Below are positions 32,123 to 40,195 of a DNA stretch of 50,529 nucleotides, one piece after another. This DNA is from Bacillota bacterium. GTDB taxonomy: Bacteria; Bacillota; Clostridia; Christensenellales; Aristaeellaceae. The stretch spans positions 1-50,529 of the forward strand of contig JAEZHK010000120.1 of NCBI GenBank assembly GCA_023416655.1. The letters are read 5' to 3'. The notes below the pieces were generated by a model. It made no database searches. It saw only the letters and a program-made list of their open reading frames with translations, and had not been told where the DNA came from. Positions within the stretch are counted from its first letter, which is position 1, and every line of letters begins with the position of its first letter. The translations under genes and the position numbers were made by a program.

Positions 32123-32953
32123 TCAGTAAACCCTCTCGGTCGTGTACTGCACGACCTTGAGGCCGGAGACCATGCTGGTCGTATCGTAGCGCACCCAATC
32201 GCCGTCCAGCAGCACTTCGTTCCAGGCGTGGTAGAACTTGTCCGCGTAGCCTATCACCAGTTTGCACTTAACGCCCTGGGTTCGCAGCATGCAGGCCACC
32301 AGGGCGGAGTAGTCAAAGCAGATACCCTTCTTTGTGTCCAGCGTGTCGTCCACGTCGGGCAGGTAGCCGCTCTCAACCGTCTTGGCTTTGATGTGGTCGT
32401 AGAGCACCGAGCCGGAGACGAAGTCGATCACCGCCTTGGCCTTTTCCTGGTCACTGGGAAGCCCCTTGCAGAGTTCCCGGCCCTTCGCAACCGCCTCGGA
32501 GGAATCATCGTAGGGCACGTACTGGTTCGGGTAGAGCGCGTAGCGCGTTTCATCCGCGATGTCGGCCTTGATCTTCTTGGAATAGAGCTGCGAGTACTGG
32601 CTGCCGCGCACCTGCTGGAACACTGTGGCCTGATAGGTGCCGCTGCCCGCCTGCAGCGGGATGGTCTGAAAATCACCATTGGGGAAGTCGTAGTAAAGGG
32701 TCATGTCACCCTTGATGATGCGAAGCTTGAGCTTTTTCTTGCTCGTTGCCTTGACCATCAGGTAACCTTCGGACGCGTTGCTGGCGTCGATGGTCACGCC
32801 CGAGCCGTTGTAGACGGTCTTCCCCGGGGCGTCCGGATACAGCCCGCCGGTTACATCCGCAAGGTAGGCGACGATCGGGCCCGCGGCGAGCCCAAGAATG
32901 AGCAGAAAGACGAGTGCCACACCCCAAAACGCGGTTTTACGACTCATCATCAT
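32123..32953 (-). CDS. membrane-anchored transglutaminase-like protein
   Basis: The 276-residue protein has an N-terminal membrane anchor or signal (WGVALVFLLILGLAAGPIVA) and a C-terminal transglutaminase/papain-like domain. The catalytic triad is visible as Cys in GICFDYSALVACMLR, His in FYHAWNEV and Asp in WVRYDTTS. A strand-rich middle domain with lysine-rich KATSKKKLKLR separates them. It probably acts outside the membrane as a cysteine protease or cross-linking enzyme, conceivably on pilins or wall peptides. It is first in the pilus operon with its own consensus promoter at 33007-33035; GGAGG precedes the triple ATG. Confidence 0.88.
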   Translation of the reverse strand: MMMSRKTAFWGVALVFLLILGLAAGPIVAYLADVTGGLYPDAPGKTVYNGSGVTIDASNASEGYLMVKATSKKKLKLRIIKGDMTLYYDFPNGDFQTIPLQAGSGTYQATVFQQVRGSQYSQLYSKKIKADIADETRYALYPNQYVPYDDSSEAVAKGRELCKGLPSDQEKAKAVIDFVSGSVLYDHIKAKTVESGYLPDVDDTLDTKKGICFDYSALVACMLRTQGVKCKLVIGYADKFYHAWNEVLLDGDWVRYDTTSMVSGLKVVQYTTERVY

Positions 32954-33006
32954 ACCGCGCGTGGCCTCCGTCCCTGAAGAGACTCGTCTATGTAACCTAT
33001 ATCGGC

Positions 33007-33035
33007 ATTATACCAGCAATTCTTAAGCGGTGCAA
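33007..33035 (-). promoter_or_regulatory. promoter of the transglutaminase-pilus operon
   Basis: TTGCAC (33030-33035), 17-bp spacer, TATAAT (33007-33012) with extended TGG, on the minus strand; the start codon is about 55 nt downstream. Confidence 0.85.
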
Positions 33036-33041
33036 CGCTTT

Positions 33042-33482
33042 TTACACGCGCTGAAGGCACATATCATATAGAAGTCGAATTGCGTCGATGTATCCCTGAA
33101 ACCCACGTCCGGCGATCCTGGCGACGCAGGCGGCGGCAGTGTACGAATGCCTCCGGAACGCCTCACGGGAATCCACATCCGAAATGTGCACCTCGACGGC
33201 GGGCAGCCCAACCGCCTTGAGCGCGTCCAGGATGGCCACGGACGTATGGGTGTAGGCCGCCGGATTGATCACAATGCCGTCGAATGCGCCGTAAGACGCT
33301 TGAATCTCGTCGACGATCGCGCCCTCGTGGTTGGACTGGAAGCATTTGACTTTGGCGCCCATCTCCGCCGCCGAACGCTCAATCTCGCCCACGAGGTCGG
33401 CATAGGTCTTGCGGCCGTAGATGTCCGGCTCCCTCACGCCCAGCATGTTCAGGTTGGGGCCGTTGATGACAAGAATGTTCAT
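33042..33482 (-). CDS. aroQ: type II 3-dehydroquinate dehydratase
   Basis: AroQ converts 3-dehydroquinate to 3-dehydroshikimate. This 146-residue protein has MNILVINGPNLNMLGVREPD and IYG with the active-site Tyr in the lid, CFQSNHEGAIVDEIQAS, GIVINPAAYTHTSVAI and VEVHISDVDSREAFRRHSY, all class II signatures. It is last gene of the aromatic operon and overlaps aroE-aroK by 4 bp. No clear terminator separates it from the pilus promoter just downstream. Confidence 0.96.
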   Translation of the reverse strand: MNILVINGPNLNMLGVREPDIYGRKTYADLVGEIERSAAEMGAKVKCFQSNHEGAIVDEIQASYGAFDGIVINPAAYTHTSVAILDALKAVGLPAVEVHISDVDSREAFRRHSYTAAACVARIAGRGFQGYIDAIRLLYDMCLQRV

Positions 33483-34711
33483 GCGCGCACCTCCTCCAAA
33501 AATCGCAGGATTACCTCAGCCGCCGTCTCCTCCGGCGTGGGGCGTAACTGGACGGCCGCGTCCCGCGCGGCCCGGTAGAGCGGCGACCGCGCCTCGTACA
33601 GCCGCTCAAGCGCGGTGAGGCCGGTGGAAAGCGGTCTTCCGCCGGTGGCCAGCTCGCCGAGCGGCCGCTCCAACTGCACCACAATCGCGTTTGCCCTCAG
33701 GAGCGCGCGGCTCTCATCGTTCAAGACCGCGCCGCCGCCGGTCGCGATCACCACGCCCCGCTTCAGCGCCGCTTCCTTGACCGCCTCCGCCTCCAGCGCC
33801 CTAAAGCGCGCCTCGCCCTGCTTCGCGAAGATCTCCGGAATCGGCCCGTGCCGGGATTCGATCAACTGGTCGGTATCGCAAACCTCCCGCCCCAGCCGCT
33901 GGGCGACGTGCCGGGCGACGGTGGACTTGCCCGAGCCAGGCATGCCGACGAGCGCGATGGAGCGCGTCTCACGGGCCAGCGCGACCAGCGTTTCCTCCAC
34001 CCGCGATGCGTCCACCGCCTCCCCGAGGAAGCGCCGGGCGCTGCCCGCGGCCTGGTGCACCAGCATGGAAAACCCTCCGCGGGTTTTCAGCCCCGCCGCC
34101 TCCGCCCGCTGCATCAGCATCGTCCGGGCGGGGTTGTAGATCACGTCCGCGACGCCGATGAGGCCCGGAATCCGCGCCGGATCGACGGGACAGGCCAGAA
34201 GCTCCGGGTACATGCCCACCGGCGTCGCGTTCAAAAGGAAGTCCGCCCGGAGGCCGTAGGCCTCCTCATAGCCCCCGGATCCGTTTCGGGAGAGCGGGTG
34301 GACCCTCGCGCCCAGGTCTGCAAGCGCGCAGGCGGCGGTTCTGCCGGTGCCGCCGGACGCGCCCAGCACGATCACGTCTCGGCCTTTCAGGTCGAAGCCC
34401 TCCAGCATCCTCGTGATCCCATAGTGGTCGGTGTTGTCGCCGGTCAGCAAGCCGTCCCCGTCAAAGTAGAGCGTGTTGACCGCCCCGATGCGTTTCGCCG
34501 CGTCCGTCAAGCGGTCGCAGAGCGGGATGACCGCCTGCTTGTAGGGGATCGTCACGTTCAGCCCGGCAAATTCCCGCGCGCGGATGAAGGGTTCGAGTTC
34601 CTCCGGCGCAAGTTCGATCAGCCGGTAGTTGCACCCGTACAGCCGCTCGTGGATCAATTTGGAATAGCTGTGGCCCAGTTTGGCCCCGATCAGCCCATAG
34701 CCCTTCGCCAT
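33479..34711 (-). CDS. aroE-aroK: fused shikimate dehydrogenase-shikimate kinase
   Basis: One 410-residue frame joins two consecutive pathway enzymes. Residues 1-245 are AroE (YGLIGAKLGHSYSKLIHERL, FAGLNVTIPYKQAV with the catalytic Lys, GAVNTLY and the NADP loop VLGASGGTGRTA). From about 250 comes AroK (ALVGMPGSGKST Walker A, EVCDTDQLIESRHG, IATGGGAVLND, then RPLSTG). The join is continuous with no stop, so it would convert dehydroshikimate to shikimate and then shikimate-3-phosphate on one chain. The start lies next to the pheA stop and the end overlaps aroQ by 4 bp. Confidence 0.94.
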   Translation of the reverse strand: MAKGYGLIGAKLGHSYSKLIHERLYGCNYRLIELAPEELEPFIRAREFAGLNVTIPYKQAVIPLCDRLTDAAKRIGAVNTLYFDGDGLLTGDNTDHYGITRMLEGFDLKGRDVIVLGASGGTGRTAACALADLGARVHPLSRNGSGGYEEAYGLRADFLLNATPVGMYPELLACPVDPARIPGLIGVADVIYNPARTMLMQRAEAAGLKTRGGFSMLVHQAAGSARRFLGEAVDASRVEETLVALARETRSIALVGMPGSGKSTVARHVAQRLGREVCDTDQLIESRHGPIPEIFAKQGEARFRALEAEAVKEAALKRGVVIATGGGAVLNDESRALLRANAIVVQLERPLGELATGGRPLSTGLTALERLYEARSPLYRAARDAAVQLRPTPEETAAEVILRFLEEVRA

Positions 34712-34712
34712 C

Positions 34713-35852
34713 TCACACCTCGCTGTAGTTGCCCAGGAAGGTAAAGCCGCCGGACATGGTCAGCTCTGAAAGGAGGCGCTTGACGTCCTGATCGACCACC
34801 GAGCCCTCGAAGTCGAAGTAGAACATGAACTCGAAGTCGCGGCCAGGGATGGGGCGGCTCTCCAGCTTCATCAGGTTCAGGCCCTGCACCGCGAAGCGGG
34901 CCACCGCCCGGTAGAGGGAGCCGGGCGTATGGGACAGCGAGGCCATGAGGCTGATTCGGTTCGCGCCGGGGTAGACCTCGAGCTCCCGGGAGATGCAGAT
35001 GAAGCGGGTATAGTTGCTGCCGTCGTCCATGATCCGTTCGTCGAGCGGCACAAGGCCGTAGAGGTCGGCGTTTCGGGCGGAGGCGATGGCGGCCACGTCC
35101 GTCCGTCCGGATTCGGCCACGAAGCGCGCGGCGGTGGCGTTGTTGGCATAGGGCGTCAACTTGACATCTTTGAGGCCGGAGAGGAAGCGCCCGCACTGCC
35201 GGAGCGCCTGCTCATGGGCGACGACCTCGCGGATGTCTTTCAGCTTCACGCCCGGCGCAACCAGCAGCCTGTGCTCGATCCGGAGCTTCACGCTCTTCGC
35301 GATGAAGAATTTGTGCGCCTTCATCAGGTCGTATACATCCGTGACGGACCCGGCGAGGCTGTTCTCCAGCGGCAGCACCCCATAGCGGCACATGCCCTTC
35401 TCCACCGCCTGAAACACGCCCTCGAAGCCCGAGAAATAGAGGATGCCCGGCATGTTGAACATCACGTCGCAGGCCTGCTGCGAGTAGGCGCCCTCCGCGC
35501 CCTGGCAGGCGACCAGCGCGCTCTTGGGGAAGAGCTTGGGCGTGGCGGCCACCGCTGCGTCCAGCGCTTCCATGAACGGCTCCGAGTCGGGCCTGAGGAG
35601 CCGCGCCTGCATGCTCTTGCTGAGGTCGAACAGCAACGAATAGATCAGCTTCAGGTCGCCCTCGTAAATCGGGTCGTGGGCGGCGGTCAGCCGCTGAAGG
35701 ATGGCGCGCTCGCGGCCGGGGTCCGAGATCATCAGCCCGCCCGCGCGCTTGGCCTCCACGATGTCCCGCACGGTCCGCATCCGTTTTACGTACAGCGAGG
35801 CGATTTCGTCATCAATTTGATCAATCTTCTCCCGGAGTTCCTGCATGTACAT
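34713..35852 (-). CDS. pheA: bifunctional chorismate mutase/prephenate dehydratase (P-protein)
   Basis: The 379-residue P-protein makes phenylpyruvate from chorismate. Residues 1-85 are an AroQ-type mutase (ELREKIDQIDDEIASLYVKR, GLMISDPGRERAI). About 105-285 are prephenate dehydratase (ACQGAEGAYSQQACDVMF, VLPLENSLAGSV and the catalytic TRF in SNYTRFICISRE). About 295-375 are a regulatory ACT domain (SLSHTPGSLYRAVARFAVQG then LNLMKLESRPI with the Phe-binding ESRP), so Phe feedback is expected. ATG at 35852 follows GGGAGGAG. It is separated from aroC by repeat D. Confidence 0.95.
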   Translation of the reverse strand: MYMQELREKIDQIDDEIASLYVKRMRTVRDIVEAKRAGGLMISDPGRERAILQRLTAAHDPIYEGDLKLIYSLLFDLSKSMQARLLRPDSEPFMEALDAAVAATPKLFPKSALVACQGAEGAYSQQACDVMFNMPGILYFSGFEGVFQAVEKGMCRYGVLPLENSLAGSVTDVYDLMKAHKFFIAKSVKLRIEHRLLVAPGVKLKDIREVVAHEQALRQCGRFLSGLKDVKLTPYANNATAARFVAESGRTDVAAIASARNADLYGLVPLDERIMDDGSNYTRFICISRELEVYPGANRISLMASLSHTPGSLYRAVARFAVQGLNLMKLESRPIPGRDFEFMFYFDFEGSVVDQDVKRLLSELTMSGGFTFLGNYSEV

Positions 35853-35892
35853 AGGGTACTCCTCCCTTATCACTGTTGACAAACCTCGTCAA

Positions 35893-36069
35893 GGCTCTCA
35901 TCGTTCCCGGCGACCTGTGCGCCGGGAATCGGTTTCCGGAACCAATGCGCACATTGGTGGCGGAAACAATTCCTCAAGTCAGTGAGCCGCCCGGAAATCC
36001 CGCAGGATTTCATGGCTCACGCAGTCCTCTTCCTTTGCGTTGAAAAGCCGCCCGGCGGATTTTCAACGC
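35893..36069 (-). repeat. four-hairpin intergenic repeat, copy D
   Basis: Same length and order as copy A. Inner hp2 is GAAATCC/GGATTTC instead of GAAATTC/GAATTTC, hp3 ACCAATG/CATTGGT instead of ACCAGTG/CACTGGT, hp4 TTCCCGGCG/CGCCGGGAA with loop CACAGGT, each change compensated. The aroC stop codon (36063-36065) lies inside the 5' arm of hp1. Confidence 0.9.
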
Positions 36070-37124
36070 CTGATCATCATTAAGTCCAGCATGCCCAGCG
36101 CGGCCATCGCCTCCACCACGGGCACAGCCCTCGGCACCACGCAGGGGTCGTGCCGCCCGCCCACCTGGATGGTCTCCTCCCGGTTCTCCGCGAGGTTCAC
36201 GGTTGTTTGGGGCTTCGCGATCGACGCGGTGGGCTTGAACGCCACCCGGAACTGGACGGGCATGCCGGTGGTGATGCCGCCGAGAATCCCAGCATGTCGG
36301 TTGGTGGCGGTACGCACGAAACCGTCCTCCAGGATAAACGCGTCGTTGTGGGCGCTGCCCCGCATCCGGGTGGCGGCAAACCCCGCGCCAAATTCCACGC
36401 CGCGCACCGCCGGGATCGCGAACATCAGCCGCGCCAGCACGCTCTCCACGCCGTCCATCATCGGCTCGCCGAGGCCCGCGGGTAGGCCGTCCACCACGCA
36501 TTCAACCACGCCGCCCACGGAATCGCCGTCCAGCCGCGCGCGCTCAATGGCCTCCCGCATCCTCGCGCCCACGCGATCGTCAAGCACCGGGAATTCCTTC
36601 TGGGAGACGATCTCTAGGTCGCCCTCGAAGGCGTCCTGGATGCCCGCGATTTCATAGATACGCGCACGTACGCTCACGCCGCGTTTTTCCAGGATTTGCG
36701 CCGCCACCGCGCCCGCAAAGCAGATCGGCGCGGTCAACCGCCCGGAGAAGTGCCCGCCGCCGGAGAGGTCCGCGAAACCTTTGTACTTCACGCCGGCGGT
36801 GTAGTCGGCGTGGCCGGGCCGGGGCGTATTTTTCAGCGCGTCGTAGTCGCCGGGCCGCTGATTGGTGTTCTCGATCAGCGCCATCAGCGGCGCGCCGCAG
36901 GTTTTGCCGTCCACCAGTCCTGAAAAGACCACCGGCTCGTCCGGCTCCTTGCGCTTCGTGGAATGGGCGGCATTGCCCGGTGCGCGCCGCCGCATGAATG
37001 CCCGCACCTTCTCCATGTCAATCGGCTCGCCCGGCGGCAGGCCGTCCACCACCGCGCCAATCCCGGCGCTGTGGGACTGCCCGAATACGCTCACCTTAAC
37101 GATCGTCCCGAAGCTGGAAGACAT
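36063..37124 (-). CDS. aroC: chorismate synthase
   Basis: AroC makes chorismate from EPSP with reduced FMN. The 353-residue protein has SSFGTIVKVSVFGQSHSAGI with the signature His, RRAPGNAAHSTKRKEPDEPV, RPGHADYTAGVKYKGFADLS and GGGHFSGRLTA, and RGSAHNDAF near the C-terminus. ATG at 37124 after GGGGGGGAACG is preferred; the frame is open further upstream inside aroA. It overlaps aroA by 29 bp. Its last codons form part of the first hairpin of repeat D. Confidence 0.97.
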   Translation of the reverse strand: MSSSFGTIVKVSVFGQSHSAGIGAVVDGLPPGEPIDMEKVRAFMRRRAPGNAAHSTKRKEPDEPVVFSGLVDGKTCGAPLMALIENTNQRPGDYDALKNTPRPGHADYTAGVKYKGFADLSGGGHFSGRLTAPICFAGAVAAQILEKRGVSVRARIYEIAGIQDAFEGDLEIVSQKEFPVLDDRVGARMREAIERARLDGDSVGGVVECVVDGLPAGLGEPMMDGVESVLARLMFAIPAVRGVEFGAGFAATRMRGSAHNDAFILEDGFVRTATNRHAGILGGITTGMPVQFRVAFKPTASIAKPQTTVNLAENREETIQVGGRHDPCVVPRAVPVVEAMAALGMLDLMMIRR

Positions 37125-38298
37125 CAACGTTCCCCCCCAATCGCCTGAAATCCTCGAAGAATGCCGGATAGGACTTGCCCACCGCCTCCGCGCCATGGAT
37201 CGTGACGGGCGCAAGGCAGTGGGTGCCGAGGATGGCAAAGGCCATCGCGATGCGATGGTCGCCCGCCGCGTCCACCTCTCCGCCCTCAGGCGGCTTCCCG
37301 CAGCGCACGGTGAGGCCGTCCGACTCCTCGGTCGCGTCGCCGCCGACGGCCCGGATGCCCTCCGCCATCGCGTGGAGCCGGTCGCTCTCCTTGATGCGCA
37401 GCCGCGCCGCGCCGGTGAAGCGGGTCTCGCCCGGCGTCCACGCGGCGACCGCCGCGAGGATGGGCAAAAGGTCCGGCGTCTCCCGCACGTCGAGCGTCCG
37501 GGTTGGCGCGCCGAACGCTTTCAGCATGCCCATGATCGCCCGGTCGGGCTGGGCGGAGGCCTCGTCGAGGCCGCCCACCGCCGCGCCCGCCGCCAGAAAG
37601 AACGCGGCGTTCGACCAGTCGCTCTCCACCGTCAGCGCGCCCGGCGAGCGGTACGCGCAGCCCGGAACCATGAAGCCACCCTCGATTTCCCGGACGGGCA
37701 CGCCGAAGCGCGCCATGGCTGAGACCGTCATGCGCACATAGCCCGCGGATTCAAGGGGCGTGGTCAAGTGAATGCGCCCACCGCCGACGAGCGGCAGCGC
37801 CATGAGAAGCCCTGTGATGAACTGGGAGCTTACGTCGCCCGGCAGGCGGAAATCCCCGCCGGAGAGCGATCCCGAGAGCGTGAAGGGGAGAGAAGACGCG
37901 TCAAATGTGCAGCCGTGCTCATTGAGGGCGTCTGTCAGCGGTCCGAGCGGCCGCTGCGGCAGCCTGCCGCGGCCCAAAAACCTTGTGGGGGACCTAAGCG
38001 CCGCGACGAGCGGGATCAGAAAGCGCAGTGTGGAGCCGCTTTCATGGCAGTCGGCTTCGCCGGACAGGGTTTTCACGCCCGGCAGCACCAGCATTCCGCC
38101 CGGCACGCCCTCGTGGGACGCGCCCAACGCGGCGAGGCAGCCAAGCGTTGCGTCGATGTCCTCGGAGTGCGCCTCAGGCGTGAGCAGCGTGGGTCGGTCG
38201 GCAAGCGCCGCCAGCATTAGCGCCCGATGCGCCGCGGATTTGGAGATGATCGCCGGAACGCGCCCGCGCAGCGCGCCCGGATGCACCCGGGCGATCAC
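37096..38298 (-). CDS. aroA: 3-phosphoshikimate 1-carboxyvinyltransferase (EPSP synthase)
   Basis: The 400-residue enzyme adds phosphoenolpyruvate to shikimate-3-phosphate. It shows ISKSAAHRALMLAALAD (KSxxHR), DCHESGSTLRFLIPLVAALR corresponding to the SGTxxR motif but with Glu-Ser-Gly-Ser, RPLGPLTDAL, RIKESDRLHAMAEGIRAVGG and DHRIAMAFAIL. Start is GTG at 38298, overlapping the aroB TGA as GTGA with GGAG 5 nt upstream. Confidence 0.95.
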   Translation of the reverse strand: MIARVHPGALRGRVPAIISKSAAHRALMLAALADRPTLLTPEAHSEDIDATLGCLAALGASHEGVPGGMLVLPGVKTLSGEADCHESGSTLRFLIPLVAALRSPTRFLGRGRLPQRPLGPLTDALNEHGCTFDASSLPFTLSGSLSGGDFRLPGDVSSQFITGLLMALPLVGGGRIHLTTPLESAGYVRMTVSAMARFGVPVREIEGGFMVPGCAYRSPGALTVESDWSNAAFFLAAGAAVGGLDEASAQPDRAIMGMLKAFGAPTRTLDVRETPDLLPILAAVAAWTPGETRFTGAARLRIKESDRLHAMAEGIRAVGGDATEESDGLTVRCGKPPEGGEVDAAGDHRIAMAFAILGTHCLAPVTIHGAEAVGKSYPAFFEDFRRLGGNVDVFQLRDDR

Positions 38299-39350
38299 GG
38301 ATGCTCCAGCGCGCGGGCGAGGAAGCCGCCCAGCGCGTCCACGTCGATTTCGTACAGCGCGCAATGTCCGATCCGCTTCGGCAGCGCCAGCTGGATGCGC
38401 CCAGAGCGCACCTTCTTGTCCCGGAGCATCGCTTCCAGAAGCGCCTCCGCGGGGAACGGACAGGAGACGGGCAGGTTGTTATTTGTAAGCGCCTCGCGGA
38501 TGGGCCCGGAGCAATCCTCCTCCGCGAAGCCCGCCGCTTCCGCGCCTCGCGCCTCGGCGAGCATGCCCAGCGCCACCGCGCGGCCATGGGAGATCGCATA
38601 ATCGCTGGCCTTTTCGATCGCGTGGCCGACGGTATGGCCGAAGTTCAGAAGCTGCCGCTCGCCGGTGTCGCGCTCATCCACCTCCACCAAGTCCCGCTTC
38701 ATCGCGACGCACCGCGCGATTGTCTCCTCCGCGTCCTTTAGGTCAAAGCCCGGGGCCAGCCGGGAAAAGAGGTCTTTATCGCCGATCACGCCGCACTTGA
38801 TCGCTTCCGCGACGCCGTCCGCCAGCACCTCCGGCGGCAGGGTATCCAGCGCGTCCGGGTCGATCAGGACGAACGCGGGCTGATGGAACGCCCCGGCCAG
38901 GTTCTTGCCTGCGTCCAGATTGACAGCGGTCTTGCCGCCCACCGACGCGTCCACCATCGCAAGCAGCGTCGTGGGGACCTGCGCAAACGGTACGCCCCGG
39001 AGGTACACCGCCGCGGCGAAACCGGTCAGGTCGCCGGTCACGCCGCCGCCGAGGGCCACCAGCATGTCGCCGCGGCTGATCCTCCTCTCCGCCAGGAACT
39101 CCAGAATCTCAAACAGCGTGCGCCCGCACTTCTCCGCCTCGCCGCCGGGGAAGGTCTTGCGCTCGACGCGGATGCCCGCCGCTTCGAGGCCCGCCTGGGC
39201 CCGGTCGCCGTACAGGCGGTCCACCGCCTCCTCGGCGATGAGCGCCGCGGCGCGGGGCTTCTTAGGCAGGAGCCGCCCGAGGCTTGAAAGCGCGCCGCGC
39301 TCAAGGCGCACCGTATAGGCGCCGGACGCGCGCACCGTGAGTTCCCTCAT
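38295..39350 (-). CDS. aroB: 3-dehydroquinate synthase
   Basis: This 351-residue NAD- and metal-dependent enzyme cyclises DAHP. Visible motifs: FPGGEAEKCGRTLFEILEFL, MLVALGGGVTGDLTGFAAAV (the NAD/phosphate loop), QVPTTLLAMVDASVGGKTAV and the metal-binding GHTVGHAIEKASDYAISHGR with AVALGM. It overlaps both neighbours by 4 bp. Confidence 0.97.
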   Translation of the reverse strand: MRELTVRASGAYTVRLERGALSSLGRLLPKKPRAAALIAEEAVDRLYGDRAQAGLEAAGIRVERKTFPGGEAEKCGRTLFEILEFLAERRISRGDMLVALGGGVTGDLTGFAAAVYLRGVPFAQVPTTLLAMVDASVGGKTAVNLDAGKNLAGAFHQPAFVLIDPDALDTLPPEVLADGVAEAIKCGVIGDKDLFSRLAPGFDLKDAEETIARCVAMKRDLVEVDERDTGERQLLNFGHTVGHAIEKASDYAISHGRAVALGMLAEARGAEAAGFAEEDCSGPIREALTNNNLPVSCPFPAEALLEAMLRDKKVRSGRIQLALPKRIGHCALYEIDVDALGGFLARALEHP

Positions 39351-40195
39351 GCGCTCCCCTCCTTCCCGAGCAGCTGAAGCTTGCGCCGATTGCCCGCGTC
39401 CAGGAGCGCCCGGAGCTTCGCCTGGTCCCGCTCGTCGACGGCCTTCTTAATCTCGCTGAGCCGCCCGATCAGCCCGGAAAGTTCCTTGGACAGCGCGTCA
39501 TGATTCAGGTCGAAAAGCTCCGCCCACATATCCGCATCAAGCCTCGCAACCCGCGTCATGTCCCGGAAGCTGCCTGCCGAGAAACCACCATGGTCCGGCG
39601 CGGCGGGGCTCATTACGTAGGCGGAGGAAGCCGCGTGGGCCAGCTGGGACGTGTAGGCGATCAAACGGTCGTGCTCCTCCGGGGTGCACACCACCGTGCG
39701 GCCAAAGCCGATCTCCGCTGCGAGCAAAGATAGCTCCTCCGTCGCGGCGTTCGGCTGGCCGTCCGCGGGCGTCAGGATCAGCGACGCGCCCTTGAACAGC
39801 CCGGCGTCGGAATTAAAGTAACCGTTGACCTCACGCCCGGCCATCGGGTGCGCGCCGACGAAGCGCACGCCGTACTGGCGGGCGATGGAATCGACTTCGC
39901 GCACCACGCAGCGCTTGACGCCGCAGGCGTCCGCCGCCAGCGCGCCCGGCTTCATCCGGGGCAGCGCGTACTTCAAAAACCGCACCGCGTCCCCGGGCCG
40001 GAGCGCCACGAAGAGCAGGTCGATCTCCGAAAAGTCCTCCGGCAGGAAGGCTGCCCGGATGGCCCCGTCATGAAGCGCCGCGCGGACGACATCGAGGTCC
40101 CGGTCGAGGCCGAGCACCTCAAAATCGGTATTCCGGGTCAGCGCCTTGGCCATGGACCCGCCGATCAGGCCCAGCCCCGCGATCAGCGCCTTCAC
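39347..40195 (-). CDS. tyrA: prephenate dehydrogenase
   Basis: The 282-residue TyrA oxidises prephenate to 4-hydroxyphenylpyruvate. MKALIAGLGLIGGSMAKALT is the dinucleotide fold, DACGVKRCVV and FVGAHPMAGREVNGYFNSDA contain the catalytic His region, and TSQLAHAASSAYVMSPA the substrate site. It has no ACT domain, so tyrosine feedback through that domain is absent. It overlaps aroF and aroB by 4 bp on each side. Confidence 0.95.
   Translation of the reverse strand: MKALIAGLGLIGGSMAKALTRNTDFEVLGLDRDLDVVRAALHDGAIRAAFLPEDFSEIDLLFVALRPGDAVRFLKYALPRMKPGALAADACGVKRCVVREVDSIARQYGVRFVGAHPMAGREVNGYFNSDAGLFKGASLILTPADGQPNAATEELSLLAAEIGFGRTVVCTPEEHDRLIAYTSQLAHAASSAYVMSPAAPDHGGFSAGSFRDMTRVARLDADMWAELFDLNHDALSKELSGLIGRLSEIKKAVDERDQAKLRALLDAGNRRKLQLLGKEGSA

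Noticed and set aside
7047..36069. Repeats A-D as a CRISPR array or insertion sequence
   Set aside because: Copies are kilobases apart, contain no ORF or transposase, and differ by compensatory changes rather than having identical repeats and spacers.
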